DNA from: an uncultured Bacteroidia bacterium
GTDB lineage: Bacteria > Bacteroidota > Bacteroidia > Bacteroidales > ML635J-15
Assembly: GCA_902791865.1 (NCBI GenBank)
Contig: CADAXK010000008.1
Coordinates: forward strand, 73,198 to 122,186
Direction: 5' to 3'
DNA length: 48,989 nucleotides
Part shown: positions 1-6,871 of the stretch, piece by piece
Layout of the letters: the number at the start of each line of letters is the position of its first letter
Position numbering within the stretch: position 1 is the stretch's first letter
Translations under genes and position numbers: made by a program
Notes under the pieces: generated by a model
Seen by the model: the letters and a program-made list of their open reading frames with translations, nothing else
Told to the model about the DNA's origin: nothing
The model's database searches: none

Positions 1-345
1 TCCCGTCCAGAACTTCCAGCCGGTGCGCCTGGGCTTGCCGGTGGCCGATGTGCGACCGCCGCTTACATAGACGGATGCCGAGTCGCGGACGGTACGCTCG
101 ACATACACAGTGTCGGTGCGCTGTCGCCAGCGGTCGCGGTAGCGGATGGATATGCGGTCGGCATATACGGTGTCGCCGTGCTGCCTGATGAATATGCTGT
201 CGAGGTCGTGGATGAACACACTGTCGATGCGTAGCGCATAGACAATGCTGTCGTGCTGTTCGCTGTGGTTCTGCTGCGACTGCCTGAGCGTGCTGCACGA
301 TGCGAATGCCAGTGCAGTCAATATTATAATAGGTATGTTTCTCAT
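1..345 (-). CDS. Spanin-like phage lipoprotein (partial, 3' end outside window)
   Basis: The minus-strand frame from the ATG at 345 is open to the window edge, giving 115 codons. Residues 1-17 form a short hydrophobic signal peptide ending in a lipobox (AFASC), so a lipid-anchored envelope protein is expected. The rest is polar, with repeated Asp-Thr/Ser-Val-Tyr and Tyr-x-Arg-Asp-Arg patterns and many Arg-Asp pairs; the visible part ends in Trp-Lys-Phe-Trp, possibly leading into a membrane segment. Short lipoproteins of this look are common in Bacteroidota prophages and are candidates for outer-membrane lysis (spanin) proteins; that role is inference. The start codon overlaps the stop of the upstream HTH gene as ATGA, implying translational coupling. 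Another frame on this strand (63-245) has Ser/Ala-rich non-protein composition and was discarded. Confidence 0.65.
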   Translation of the reverse strand, partial: MRNIPIIILTALAFASCSTLRQSQQNHSEQHDSIVYALRIDSVFIHDLDSIFIRQHGDTVYADRISIRYRDRWRQRTDTVYVERTVRDSASVYVSGGRTSATGKPRRTGWKFWTG

Positions 346-530
346 GGTTGTCCGAAATGTTCAATTATTGCCTTCACCTGTGTGGGCGTGAAGATTCTCC
401 CTGCCAGCGGACGGCGTATTCCCTTGGAGCCGTCGGGGTCGGCACGCTGGAGCCAGCGGTCGAGGGTGCGACGGTTGATGCCGTACATCTGTGCTATCTG
501 CGTTTTCGATAATGTGCTAAATTCTTGCAT
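342..530 (-). CDS. Small helix-turn-helix protein of the element
   Basis: A 62-residue protein starting at the ATG at 530; a TTG one codon upstream is less likely. Residues about 8-30 (KTQIAQMYGINRRTLDRW) look like a HTH with a DNA-recognition helix, and the tail (FTPTQVKAIIEHFG) resembles the second half of small phage HTH/excisionase-type regulators. It overlaps the end of the ATPase gene by 14 bp and its stop overlaps the start of the lipoprotein gene, so the three are one transcript. Its role is unknown: a late regulator or a DNA-binding accessory protein are both possible. No catalytic motif is visible. Confidence 0.6.
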   Translation of the reverse strand: MQEFSTLSKTQIAQMYGINRRTLDRWLQRADPDGSKGIRRPLAGRIFTPTQVKAIIEHFGQP

Positions 531-1101
531 CAAGGTTAATTAGTTCAAAGTAATACTTGTCGCCGTCGGCCACCTTCTGCGCTATGCGTCGCTTGGCTTC
601 CTGTATGCGCACGAAGTCGGTCTCATCTACATATATGCCGCGCCGCTTGATGTTGTCCTTGGTGTAGAACAGGAACAGGTTCGACGCGAATGTGAAATAC
701 TGCGGAGGTACCTGCGTAAGCCCATGGAACACGCTGATGAAGTCGATGGACTTCTGCCGGCGCGAAATCTGCAGCCAGGTCATGAAGTCGTTGGTCTGGG
801 CGTGGATGTAGGCCCGGGCATCGTCGAACACCAGCACACCGTTGCTGTAGTACTGGCGGATGTCATCGACGCAGCCGTCGTAGTACAGTATGCGCCTCCA
901 GCCGGTATAGGTGGCTATGTGGTGGCGCAGGGTAGGGTGAACGTCGGGTACGTTGCTCCACTCGTTGGGATGGGGCGTGACGATGAGTATGCGGTTGCCG
1001 GCTTCGTAGTACCTTATCAGCAACCGTTTCAGCAGTGTGGTCTTGCCAGTGCCGTTCACTCCGCATATTATGTCGCAGTTGGCTATGCGTTCAGTTTCCA
1101 T
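517..1101 (-). CDS. HerA/FtsK-type (A32-like) DNA-packaging ATPase
   Basis: The protein is 194 residues from the ATG at 1101; the frame is open further upstream, but that part overlaps a small-RNA gene and the coiled-coil gene. Walker A is GVNGTGKTT (residues 14-22), Walker B VLVFDD (89-94), followed by a basic SRRQK segment (113-117) that could supply arginine fingers and a sensor-like HGLTQ (126-130). This order is that of the FtsK-HerA superfamily packaging ATPases of tailless membrane-containing viruses (PRD1 P9, PM2 P9) and of the Zot/gpI family of filamentous phages. The short length and lack of a transmembrane segment fit the former better. Expected role: ATP-driven genome translocation into the capsid. 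The neighbours (coiled-coil, membrane and lipoprotein genes) fit a virion/assembly operon. Confidence 0.7.
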   Translation of the reverse strand: METERIANCDIICGVNGTGKTTLLKRLLIRYYEAGNRILIVTPHPNEWSNVPDVHPTLRHHIATYTGWRRILYYDGCVDDIRQYYSNGVLVFDDARAYIHAQTNDFMTWLQISRRQKSIDFISVFHGLTQVPPQYFTFASNLFLFYTKDNIKRRGIYVDETDFVRIQEAKRRIAQKVADGDKYYFELINLDARI

Positions 1102-1152
1102 TTTTTTGTTCGTAAAAGTTGCTAATTCAAAAATTATTAGTATGTTTGCAGT

Positions 1153-1272
1153 GTCGTTGGGTGTGGAAACGGAATGAAAAACAGAAGCACTATCAAGACG
1201 TAAGGGACAGGTTCGTGCATGATACCCTCCACAGGGAACGACAGAAGCCATCAGTTTGATGGCTTTTTTTTT
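1153..1272 (+). ncRNA. Putative small RNA 1, opposite strand to the surrounding operon
   Basis: Seen: a Bacteroidota promoter on the plus strand (TTG 1119-1121, 19 bp, TATGTTTG 1141-1148); a long-range fold in which GTCGTT (1153-1158) pairs with AACGAC (1237-1242) and GTGGA (1163-1167) with TCCAC (1228-1232); then an intrinsic terminator with stem GCCATC/GATGGC (1247-1263) and nine T residues (1264-1272). The predicted transcript is about 120 nt and fills the gap between the ATPase and coiled-coil genes. No open frame of note. Its start box (TATGTTTGCAGTGT) is also found at small RNA 3. Function unknown. Confidence 0.55.
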
Positions 1273-1277
1273 CAAAG

Positions 1278-1949
1278 TCATTTCTTTTTCTCCTTCTTTT
1301 CGTTCTCCTTGTCCTTTGCCTTTTCGCCTTCCAGTTCCTTTACCTTGGCTTCGAGTTCTGCTATGCGCTTGCGCTGCGCTTCCTCCTTGCGGCGTGCTTC
1401 GGCCAGTTCCTTCTCGTGCATACGGCACTGTACGGCCTCGTAGGTCTTGGGTCCGTACACGAGCAGGGTACATACGAGCAGCATCGCTCCTGGCGAAAGG
1501 TCGAGGTTCTTGTCCTTGAGATACCACGCCCAGAGGTCGGCCAGGTCTTTCTTTTCCTGTTCGGTTGCTCCTTCCTGACGCTTGGTGGCGATGATGGTGT
1601 TGAGTCCGGTGAAGCCCATATCGACGGCTGTCACTATGGCGGGTGCGAGTGAGCGCGACAGTGCCAGGTTCTCCTTCACGGTGTCGAGCTGTTCCTTGTC
1701 GAGGTAGCCGCCGGTGGCTTCGGTGTTCATGGTGGTGTTCTGCCCGCTGGAGGCGTTGCCGTCGGTACCGGCTTCGCGGAAATACTGCTTCGATTGCTTA
1801 ATGCGGTCGAGGTAGGCATCGAACTCGTCCTTTGGCTGCTGCTTGCTGCTTTCGGGCTTTGGCTGTTCCTGCGATGCCTGCTGCTGTTCCTGGTGAGCAA
1901 CCTGTTCTTGCTGCTGTTCAGCTACCTTGTTTATTATTCCTACTGGCAT
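1278..1949 (-). CDS. Coiled-coil, membrane-associated structural protein candidate
   Basis: 223 residues. Residues about 1-45 are rich in Gln/Glu/Pro and disordered. A central part (about 75-130) has a helical GYLDKEQLDTVKENL region and a weakly hydrophobic Ala/Gly stretch; a hydrophobic segment near residues 150-172 (SPGAMLLVCTLLVYGPKTYEAV) could cross a membrane. The last 50 residues are a Lys/Glu/Ala coiled coil with a Lys-rich end (EKKEKKK). I do not recognise a family. Position in the ATPase operon suggests a virion or assembly protein, possibly associated with a membrane; this is inference. The ATG at 1949 follows the upstream stop (1955) by only a few bases. Confidence 0.6.
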   Translation of the reverse strand: MPVGIINKVAEQQQEQVAHQEQQQASQEQPKPESSKQQPKDEFDAYLDRIKQSKQYFREAGTDGNASSGQNTTMNTEATGGYLDKEQLDTVKENLALSRSLAPAIVTAVDMGFTGLNTIIATKRQEGATEQEKKDLADLWAWYLKDKNLDLSPGAMLLVCTLLVYGPKTYEAVQCRMHEKELAEARRKEEAQRKRIAELEAKVKELEGEKAKDKENEKKEKKK

Positions 1950-1954
1950 AGCTG

Positions 1955-2239
1955 TTACATTTCGTTAAACTTTTCGACCATGGTCGCTACAAACAGAGAT
2001 AGCGGCATCTGCTCGAGGATTTCTATCTTGAGGTCGTCGCCGATGATGACAAACGACACGTATTCGCGGTCATCGGCTTCGGAGGTTATGAGTGCGTCGC
2101 ACTGCTTGCGGTTGTGCTTTGCAGCCACTACGGTCTTGAACTCGCGGATTACCTCGTCGAGCTTGCCGTTTGTACAGTATTCGCGCACCTGTGGAATGAA
2201 TTTCCGTATTATTGGTTTCAATATGTTGAATTTTTCCAT
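1955..2239 (-). CDS. Hypothetical element protein
   Basis: 94 residues from the ATG at 2239. Mixed alpha/beta composition: an N-terminal amphipathic helix (FNILKPIIRKFIPQVREY), a central basic helix, and a C-terminal part with DDREYVSFVIIGDDLKIEIL that looks like two beta strands. No signal peptide, membrane segment or known motif was recognised. It sits 5 bp upstream of the coiled-coil/membrane gene and is probably co-transcribed. The 195-bp space upstream carries the candidate small RNA 2. Function unknown. Confidence 0.55.
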   Translation of the reverse strand: MEKFNILKPIIRKFIPQVREYCTNGKLDEVIREFKTVVAAKHNRKQCDALITSEADDREYVSFVIIGDDLKIEILEQMPLSLFVATMVEKFNEM

Positions 2240-2304
2240 AGTTTTTACTTTGATTTTTTTGCCTTACTTTTTGCTTGTTTTGATTTTTTAGTTACTTTTG
2301 TCCT

Positions 2305-2407
2305 CGAAGTACCGCCGCCACGGACGGTAGGCTGGCTTCCATGTGCAATACTGGCGGGTGTTGATGGCATGGTCGCCGATTTAATGTAAACCAGCTTACC
2401 ACTTTTT
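2305..2407 (+). ncRNA. Putative small RNA 2 (weaker case)
   Basis: Seen: plus-strand promoter-like TTTG 2270-2273, 19 bp, TACTTTTG 2293-2300. The region then closes on itself: GGTAGGCTGG (2326-2335) pairs with CCAGCTTACC (2391-2400) in ten pairs with one G-U, and inside it GGCG (2353-2356) can pair with CGCC (2374-2377). A run of five T follows the outer stem (2403-2407). The terminator is less typical than that of small RNA 1. The space has no gene on either strand. It could instead be the leader of the minus-strand gene at 1955-2239. Confidence 0.35.
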
Positions 2408-2434
2408 CTCCCATTCTTTTTGTTACCATAGCTT

Positions 2435-2977
2435 TTACAATATCTTCACGCCGAACTCCTTTTCCACCTCGCGGATTACGCTGTCGGGGATTGACTTGAT
2501 GGGGCGGTTGGTGCCCTTTACGAGTTCCTCGCGGAAAAGGAACTGCAGTATGTGCTCCGGCTTCACATCGTCGCGGCCCAGGCGTTTGGCTTCGCGCTCG
2601 CACAGGTACTGGAACAGTTTGCGCTCGCACGGTTCGCAAGGCACTATTATGTTGTTTGCGCTCAGCTCCACGCCGGCTGCCACGTGGTGCTGCACCTCTC
2701 CGTTTGCCTTGTCGCGTTCGTCGGTGAGTACCGCTATGGTGGCGTTGGCCGTATCGAGCGACTTCTCCAGTTCTGCCTTTTCCGTTTCCAGTGTCTGTTT
2801 CTGCTGCTGCAGTTCGTTGTACTTTTCGGAGAGCTGCTTGTACTTTTCGCCCAGGTTATCTAGTCCCTGCCGTAGCTTGTTGTCGGTTTCGTCGTGTGGT
2901 TCCTGTTTGCGCGGTCTGCCCGCTTTCCTTGTTGCCGATTCGGGTCTGGTTGTCCCGATGATGTCCTGTTCTTCCAT
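2435..2977 (-). CDS. Coiled-coil DNA-binding-like protein
   Basis: 180 residues. Residues 17-24 (RKAGRPRK) match an AT-hook-like GRP core with flanking basic residues. Residues about 35-95 form a strong heptad coiled coil (LGEKYKQLSEKYNELQQQ and onward), so a dimer or higher oligomer is likely. The C-terminal third (about 105-180) is a folded domain with two close cysteines (CEPCERK) and an EHILQFLF helix. The family was not recognised. AT-hook plus coiled coil suggests a nucleoid-associated, partition-like or packaging accessory protein of the element. It lies downstream of small RNA 3's promoter, which points the other way. Confidence 0.6.
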   Translation of the reverse strand: MEEQDIIGTTRPESATRKAGRPRKQEPHDETDNKLRQGLDNLGEKYKQLSEKYNELQQQKQTLETEKAELEKSLDTANATIAVLTDERDKANGEVQHHVAAGVELSANNIIVPCEPCERKLFQYLCEREAKRLGRDDVKPEHILQFLFREELVKGTNRPIKSIPDSVIREVEKEFGVKIL

Positions 2978-3029
2978 TTTTTAATGTTTTTTTTGTTGTA
3001 TTTCAAATTAAAGTGTTATGTTTGCAGTG

Positions 3030-3133
3030 TTCTTGGCCAAAGCCCTCGCATCTTGCAACTGATGTGCGTTTGGGTGGTAAATGAACGAGCCGAGCAAGCG
3101 GTTCTTTGGGGTGTCGTTGGCAGCCCCTTTTTT
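3030..3133 (+). ncRNA. Putative small RNA 3, sharing its start box with small RNA 1
   Basis: Seen: TTTG 2992-2995, 21 bp, TATGTTTG 3017-3024 on the plus strand, followed by CAGTGT as in small RNA 1. Within the transcript CCAAAG (3037-3042) pairs with CTTTGG (3104-3109), CTCG (3045-3048) with CGAG, and CGCATC (3047-3052) can pair imperfectly with GATgtGCG (3061-3068). It ends in a G4/C4 hairpin (3108-3127, one bulge) and six T (3128-3133). The GTGTCGTTGG string occurs near the 5' end of small RNA 1 and in the terminator loop here. The T run overlaps the last two bases of the convergent gene 3132-3563. Confidence 0.45.
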
Positions 3134-3563
3134 ATTGCCTTTCCCATATAAGGTCTATGCGCTCCAAGTCGGCGAGCCTTTTTACATGTACCGATTTCAC
3201 CAGCCAGAAGTTTTCTCCTTTTTTGTATGTTAGATGTACCGCTGCAATATGCCCTGTGTCTTCTGTTTTGCAAGCTAGTACAAGTGACTTCGGTTTGTTT
3301 CCTATTCGTACCTGGTTAAAACTTGATGTTATGTATTTGATATATGCTTCCTTTGACATTCCGAGTTTTGCCAAAATGTCTTTTATTTCATCAAAATGCA
3401 GCTTATTGTGCTTTATGGTATTGTCAATGTTCGCTCTTATGGACGTTGCTTCTTCTGGAACATCAAAATACTGCCTGATTTCTTTTAGTGCTCCTTTGGG
3501 AATTCTTCCGATGTTGGTGTACTCGTGTTCAATTTTCACCTTATTCTTACTTTGCTTTGCCAT
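3132..3563 (-). CDS. Hypothetical protein next to the iteron array
   Basis: 143 residues, first gene after the iteron array, with its own promoter at 3596-3626. Lysine-rich N-terminus (MAKQSKNKVKIEHEY), a helical middle and a C-terminal beta-rich part (KSLVLACKTEDTGHIAAVHL ... FWLVKSVHVKR). The C-terminal part resembles the small beta-sheet nuclease-like domains seen in some phage proteins, but I cannot assign it. It is clearly more AT-rich than the neighbouring element genes, suggesting a separate origin. Its place between the array and the structural genes makes a replication, copy-control or partner-protein role possible (inference). Confidence 0.6.
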   Translation of the reverse strand: MAKQSKNKVKIEHEYTNIGRIPKGALKEIRQYFDVPEEATSIRANIDNTIKHNKLHFDEIKDILAKLGMSKEAYIKYITSSFNQVRIGNKPKSLVLACKTEDTGHIAAVHLTYKKGENFWLVKSVHVKRLADLERIDLIWERQ

Positions 3564-3595
3564 TATTTTTTTTGTCTATTTGTGATTTTTCGGCT

Positions 3596-3626
3596 CAAAG
3601 GTATATACAAAAAATTTCTCGGCAAA
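3596..3626 (-). promoter_or_regulatory. Promoter for the gene at 3132-3563
   Basis: On the minus strand TTTG (3626-3623), 19 bp, TACCTTTG (3603-3596), an exact Bacteroidota consensus. It lies 33 bp upstream of the start codon and about 20 bp from the first iteron unit, so protein bound to the array could affect it. Confidence 0.6.
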
Positions 3627-3644
3627 ATTCACTTTTTGCAAAAT

Positions 3645-3885
3645 GTTTACAAAAGTGCTACAAAAGTGCTACAAAAATATTTAAAGTGCTACAAAAGTGC
3701 TACAAATAAAAATTAAATGTTTACAAATGCGCTACATTTGCGCTACAAAAATAATGTATAATTATAAGAGTGCTACATTTTTGCTACAAGTGCGCTACAT
3801 TTGCGCTACAAGTAAAATTAATTGTTTACAAATGCGCTACAAACGCGCTACATTTGTGATACAAACGCGCTACAAATGCGCTACA
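3645..3885. repeat. Helically phased iteron array, candidate replication origin
   Basis: Fifteen copies of TGCGCTACA-like units (variants GTGCTACA, TTGCTACA, CGCGCTACA, TGTGATACA) plus three TGTTTACA degenerate leaders. Units end at 3651, 3662, 3673; 3693, 3704; 3725, 3736, 3747; 3777, 3788, 3799, 3810; 3830, 3841, 3852, 3863, 3874, 3885. Spacing inside each cluster is exactly 11 bp; gaps between clusters are 20-30 bp, near two or three helical turns. All units point the same way. The array lies between the primase-helicase gene and its terminator on one side and a promoter on the other, as expected for an origin bound by an initiator or a partition site. Confidence 0.75.
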
Positions 3886-3935
3886 TGAATTTTTTTGAAA
3901 AAAAATATTTAATTTTTTCGGAAATAATCTGAGTG
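3886..3935. other. AT-rich segment beside the iterons
   Basis: A strongly AT-rich stretch with runs of A and T directly adjoins the last cluster of iterons. In iteron origins such a segment is the DNA-unwinding element; here that is inference from position and composition only. Confidence 0.35.
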
Positions 3936-3945
3936 GAGAAAAAAT

Positions 3946-3973
3946 GTAAAAAAACACCCGTTGCCGGGTGTCC
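3946..3973 (-). terminator. Intrinsic terminator after the primase-helicase gene
   Basis: Stem ACACCCG (3954-3960), loop TTGC, CGGGTGT (3965-3971). Read on the minus strand the hairpin is followed by seven T. It separates the early operon (4013-8563) from the iteron array. Confidence 0.75.
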
Positions 3974-4012
3974 AAAACAAAATTAGTTGAAAGGTAATTA
4001 TGAAAGTATGCA

Positions 4013-6346
4013 CTAGTTTCCGAACGGCAGTTCCTCTTCGAGCAGTTTTTCTTCTTCGTACAGGTCGTCGTCATCGTCGTCGGGTTCGTACTTGGGCTGC
4101 GCCTCTATTTCGCCACGAAGCTCCTCGAACTCCTCCAGTGTCATCCAGTCGGACGCGCTGAAGGTGTAGAACCTGTCCTTGACCATGATTTCGGGCAGGT
4201 CGAACTCGCGGCGGTACGAGAACATCTTGGCCACGCCCGTACGGTACCCGCTGTCGCGCAGGTACTCGGCAATCTTCAGGCGGTCGGCATACTTGTACTG
4301 GTACGACACAAGCTCGTAAAGTACCGAAAGCGACATGTTGACGGTGTCGGAGTGCATGAACGAGAACTGCGTCTTTATTACATCCTTCAGGTTCTTGATA
4401 AGCCCGTTCTCGGTGCGCCGCTTTATCTTGTCGAGTGCTGGCGTGTCGTACACCTTTTCGTCGAAGTACAGGCGGCTCTTCTCCTCGTAGTAGAGCTGGC
4501 GGTTCTTCAGGAAGTAGAGGAACGCCGGAATTTCGGCTTCCATCTTCTCGGCAATGTGCGGGTCGTTGTTGCCATCGGGAATTGCCGGAACCTTTATTAT
4601 GCAGTAGCGGTTCTCCTCGATGTCAATCTTCATGAAGTTGCTTTCGTCGTTGCTGCACATTATCAGCTTCGAGAAATTAGGTACTTCCTTTGCGTTCTTG
4701 CCTTTCGCCTCGAGTGGCATGGTGGGGTTGGTGGCAATCATCTTCAGTCGGTTGGTGACCGTGGGCTTGTCGGTGTCGATGAGCGACTCGTCAACCGCAA
4801 CTATCAGCTTGCCGACCCACGATTCTGTAAACTGGCTGCTTATGCGCTCGCTGTCGAGTATTCGCATGTTCTCGATGAATATTGCACGCAGTAGTGTCAG
4901 GAATGTAGTCTTGCCCGTGCCGCGCTCCTTGCTGATGAGACATAATATCGGCAGGTGGCGCGTCGGTTGCATGTACAGTAGCTGCAGGTAGTCGAGTGCA
5001 AACTCGTAGAGCGATTCTCCGCCAGTGTTGCGGTAGTCGAATATGTGGTGCAACAGTCGGTTGATTGAGTTCCATTGTCCCTTTTCCGGCTTGTGATATA
5101 CCGGGAAGTAGCGGTTGTACAGCATTGATGTTATTCCGTCCTTCGAGCCTTCCACGAACTGGCGGTATGTCTCGGGATTGTTGTCGGGAAGGTTGGTGAA
5201 TGCATCGAACTTGCGAATGTGCTTCAGGAACTCGTTGCTCTTGGAGTAGTCCTGCTTAATGGCCGCCTGTGTCCATTCTATTATGTTTATCTCGGTCTGT
5301 CCGTTTGGGAATGTCTCGACGATTTTCTTGTAGTAACTGGTCCCAACACGCATGTACTTGTCCTGTTCGCCGCGCCACGACACGGTAAGTTTCCCTGTCT
5401 CGTCGATATAGTAGTAGTCGCCTTTCCACTTGAACTCCCTGTTCTCTAGCACGTCGGCGTGAAGGTCGTAGAATGTCTGCGCACTGTCGAGGCCGAATAT
5501 GCGCTTTATCTGGAAGCTGGACGTGCCTGTGATAAGGTAGGTGAGTATGTACTTGCGGCTGTTGATGCCGGTGATGAGCGCCTTCAGCTCGTCAACCACC
5601 TGACGGCGGTCGCAGAAACCGCTAAACAGCAGGTCGTCTATGCCCTTGTATTCACTTTCCTTCACTATGTGGGCGTAGTACAAGTTTATGCCCAGCGGCT
5701 TCAGCATCTCGCTGAACATGTTGACGGCGGAATAGAACCCCTGCGGACGCTCGGCCAGGTCCTTGTCCTCCTTCCATTCTATCTTCAGGCAGTCGGCATC
5801 GTGTACCAGGACAACATTGCACACGCGGCACCGCTTTATGTAGTCGATGATTATGGGGTGCATGGCATCCTTTGACGGACTGCGAAAGTTCTGTATGCCG
5901 CCTATGCCGAATGTGGGCAGCCCCATCTTCGACATGGCAAACGCCTTGAACTCGCCTTCCACTACATACAGCGTCCTCGTCTCCTCGCCAGCAAGGTAGG
6001 TGCGTACAATCTCCGGTGTGGAGAACGGTATGGTCTCGGTCTTGGGCGGCTGCTTGTATTTGCCCTTCCCTGGTTCAGGGTTCTGCAGGCGTGTGCGTGA
6101 GAAATGCCGCAGCGGATTGTTCTTGTTCCCGTTGTCGTACATTATCACCTGTGCGTCGGGGGTTACGTAGTTTATCTGTATGTCGCCGTCCTTGGTTTCG
6201 GTGAAGTACCGCCATTCGGGGCAGGGCGTGCCGGTATCGTCGGGCATAGTGACTCCGGCGAGCCTGTTCTCGTCGTCGGTTATCTGGAGAGCCTTCAGTC
6301 TTTCCTGCAGATAGGATGCTTTTGCTACTGTCTTTTCTGTTTTCAT
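4013..6346 (-). CDS. Primase-helicase (Toprim-like plus SF3/DUF5906)
   Basis: 777 residues. A Toprim-like domain (about 120-190) shows YVVEGEFKA with the catalytic Glu at 130 and the metal-binding HDAD at 182-185. A superfamily-3 / D5-like helicase follows: Walker A ERGTGKTT (474-481), Walker B LIVAVDES (514-521), sensor LIMCSND (561-567). The C-terminus ends in a very acidic DDDDDD-containing tail (about 755-777). This DUF3854/DUF5906-like architecture is typical of phage and plasmid replication proteins, which prime and unwind element DNA. Start overlaps the stop of the upstream gene by 4 bp. The adjoining iteron array is the likely site of action, although no separate initiator (RepA-like) was recognised; one of the small HTH proteins or this protein could bind it. 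Confidence 0.85.
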   Translation of the reverse strand: MKTEKTVAKASYLQERLKALQITDDENRLAGVTMPDDTGTPCPEWRYFTETKDGDIQINYVTPDAQVIMYDNGNKNNPLRHFSRTRLQNPEPGKGKYKQPPKTETIPFSTPEIVRTYLAGEETRTLYVVEGEFKAFAMSKMGLPTFGIGGIQNFRSPSKDAMHPIIIDYIKRCRVCNVVLVHDADCLKIEWKEDKDLAERPQGFYSAVNMFSEMLKPLGINLYYAHIVKESEYKGIDDLLFSGFCDRRQVVDELKALITGINSRKYILTYLITGTSSFQIKRIFGLDSAQTFYDLHADVLENREFKWKGDYYYIDETGKLTVSWRGEQDKYMRVGTSYYKKIVETFPNGQTEINIIEWTQAAIKQDYSKSNEFLKHIRKFDAFTNLPDNNPETYRQFVEGSKDGITSMLYNRYFPVYHKPEKGQWNSINRLLHHIFDYRNTGGESLYEFALDYLQLLYMQPTRHLPILCLISKERGTGKTTFLTLLRAIFIENMRILDSERISSQFTESWVGKLIVAVDESLIDTDKPTVTNRLKMIATNPTMPLEAKGKNAKEVPNFSKLIMCSNDESNFMKIDIEENRYCIIKVPAIPDGNNDPHIAEKMEAEIPAFLYFLKNRQLYYEEKSRLYFDEKVYDTPALDKIKRRTENGLIKNLKDVIKTQFSFMHSDTVNMSLSVLYELVSYQYKYADRLKIAEYLRDSGYRTGVAKMFSYRREFDLPEIMVKDRFYTFSASDWMTLEEFEELRGEIEAQPKYEPDDDDDDLYEEEKLLEEELPFGN

Positions 6347-6696
6347 AGGTTGTCTGCTGCTTGCTCGTTAATCTTTGACTGGTATGTGATATATGCGGGA
6401 ATCTCCTTATTGGCAAGGAATATAGTGCGGAGTGTAGTCTCCACGAGTTCCGCCTGCTTTTGCAGCTTGTACAGTTCCTTGACGAGTGCCAGATATTGCG
6501 CATCGCCTATGTATGCCACATTGCGCCTCTCGACAATGCCGCTGTCGTATAAGTACTTGTGGATGTAGGCTGTCTTGAATCCTTCGTAGCTTACGAATCC
6601 TGGCACATCGGTCGTCTTTACGTTTACGGCAAGTCCGATTGCGCCGTCGCGGACTACCACCGCCTTGTCCTTTATTGAGTTAAATTTCATTTTCAA
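6343..6696 (-). CDS. Hypothetical early protein
   Basis: 117 residues, starting MKMKFNSIKDKAVVV; the Met two codons on is an alternative start. The N-terminal half is beta-rich; a helical C-terminal half (ALVKELYKLQKQAELVETTL) could be a short coiled coil. The stop overlaps the start of the primase-helicase gene as ATGA, so it is translationally coupled to it and may be a replication accessory protein. No domain recognised. Confidence 0.6.
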   Translation of the reverse strand: MKMKFNSIKDKAVVVRDGAIGLAVNVKTTDVPGFVSYEGFKTAYIHKYLYDSGIVERRNVAYIGDAQYLALVKELYKLQKQAELVETTLRTIFLANKEIPAYITYQSKINEQAADNL

Positions 6697-6768
6697 TTCC
6701 TTTTAAAAAGTGCCGGTCTTTCCCGGCTGCCATCCCCACCTGGGGAAATCGCTTTTGAGTGATTTGCG

Positions 6769-6816
6769 CTCGGAGTGGGGGACTCGAACCCCCGCAGGCC
6801 AAGAACCTGTCTCCGA
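6769..6816 (-). tRNA. tRNA-like structure lacking a D-arm (possible tRNA remnant)
   Basis: Minus strand, 5' to 3': acceptor strand TCGGAGA, a stem-loop CAGG-TTCTTGG-CCTG whose seven-base loop has T33 and a CTT (Lys-like) anticodon position, one spacer base, a perfect T-arm GGGGG-TTCGAGT-CCCCC, then ACTCCGA closing six pairs of the acceptor, and a G discriminator. CCA is not encoded. There is no room for a D-arm between acceptor and anticodon arm. It lies in a 175-bp gap between genes of the early operon. It could be a decayed tRNA, a tRNA mimic, or an attachment-site remnant. Confidence 0.4.
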
Positions 6817-6871
6817 AAACCGAATGCCCGTCTTTCCGGACCGCCACCGCAGGCTTTTGCTTTGAATGCGA

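Noticed and set aside
517..1101. Zot-type filamentous-phage protein
   Set aside because: No C-terminal membrane segment and only 194 residues; kept as possible alternative but the A32/P9-like call is preferred.
3645..3885. CRISPR array
   Set aside because: Units are 9-11 bp with no unique spacers of fixed length; the spacing is that of iterons.
6769..6860. Full-length tRNA (class I or II)
   Set aside because: No 5' acceptor strand other than the one at 6810-6816 pairs with the 3' side, and it leaves no space for a D-arm; I keep only a tRNA-like call.
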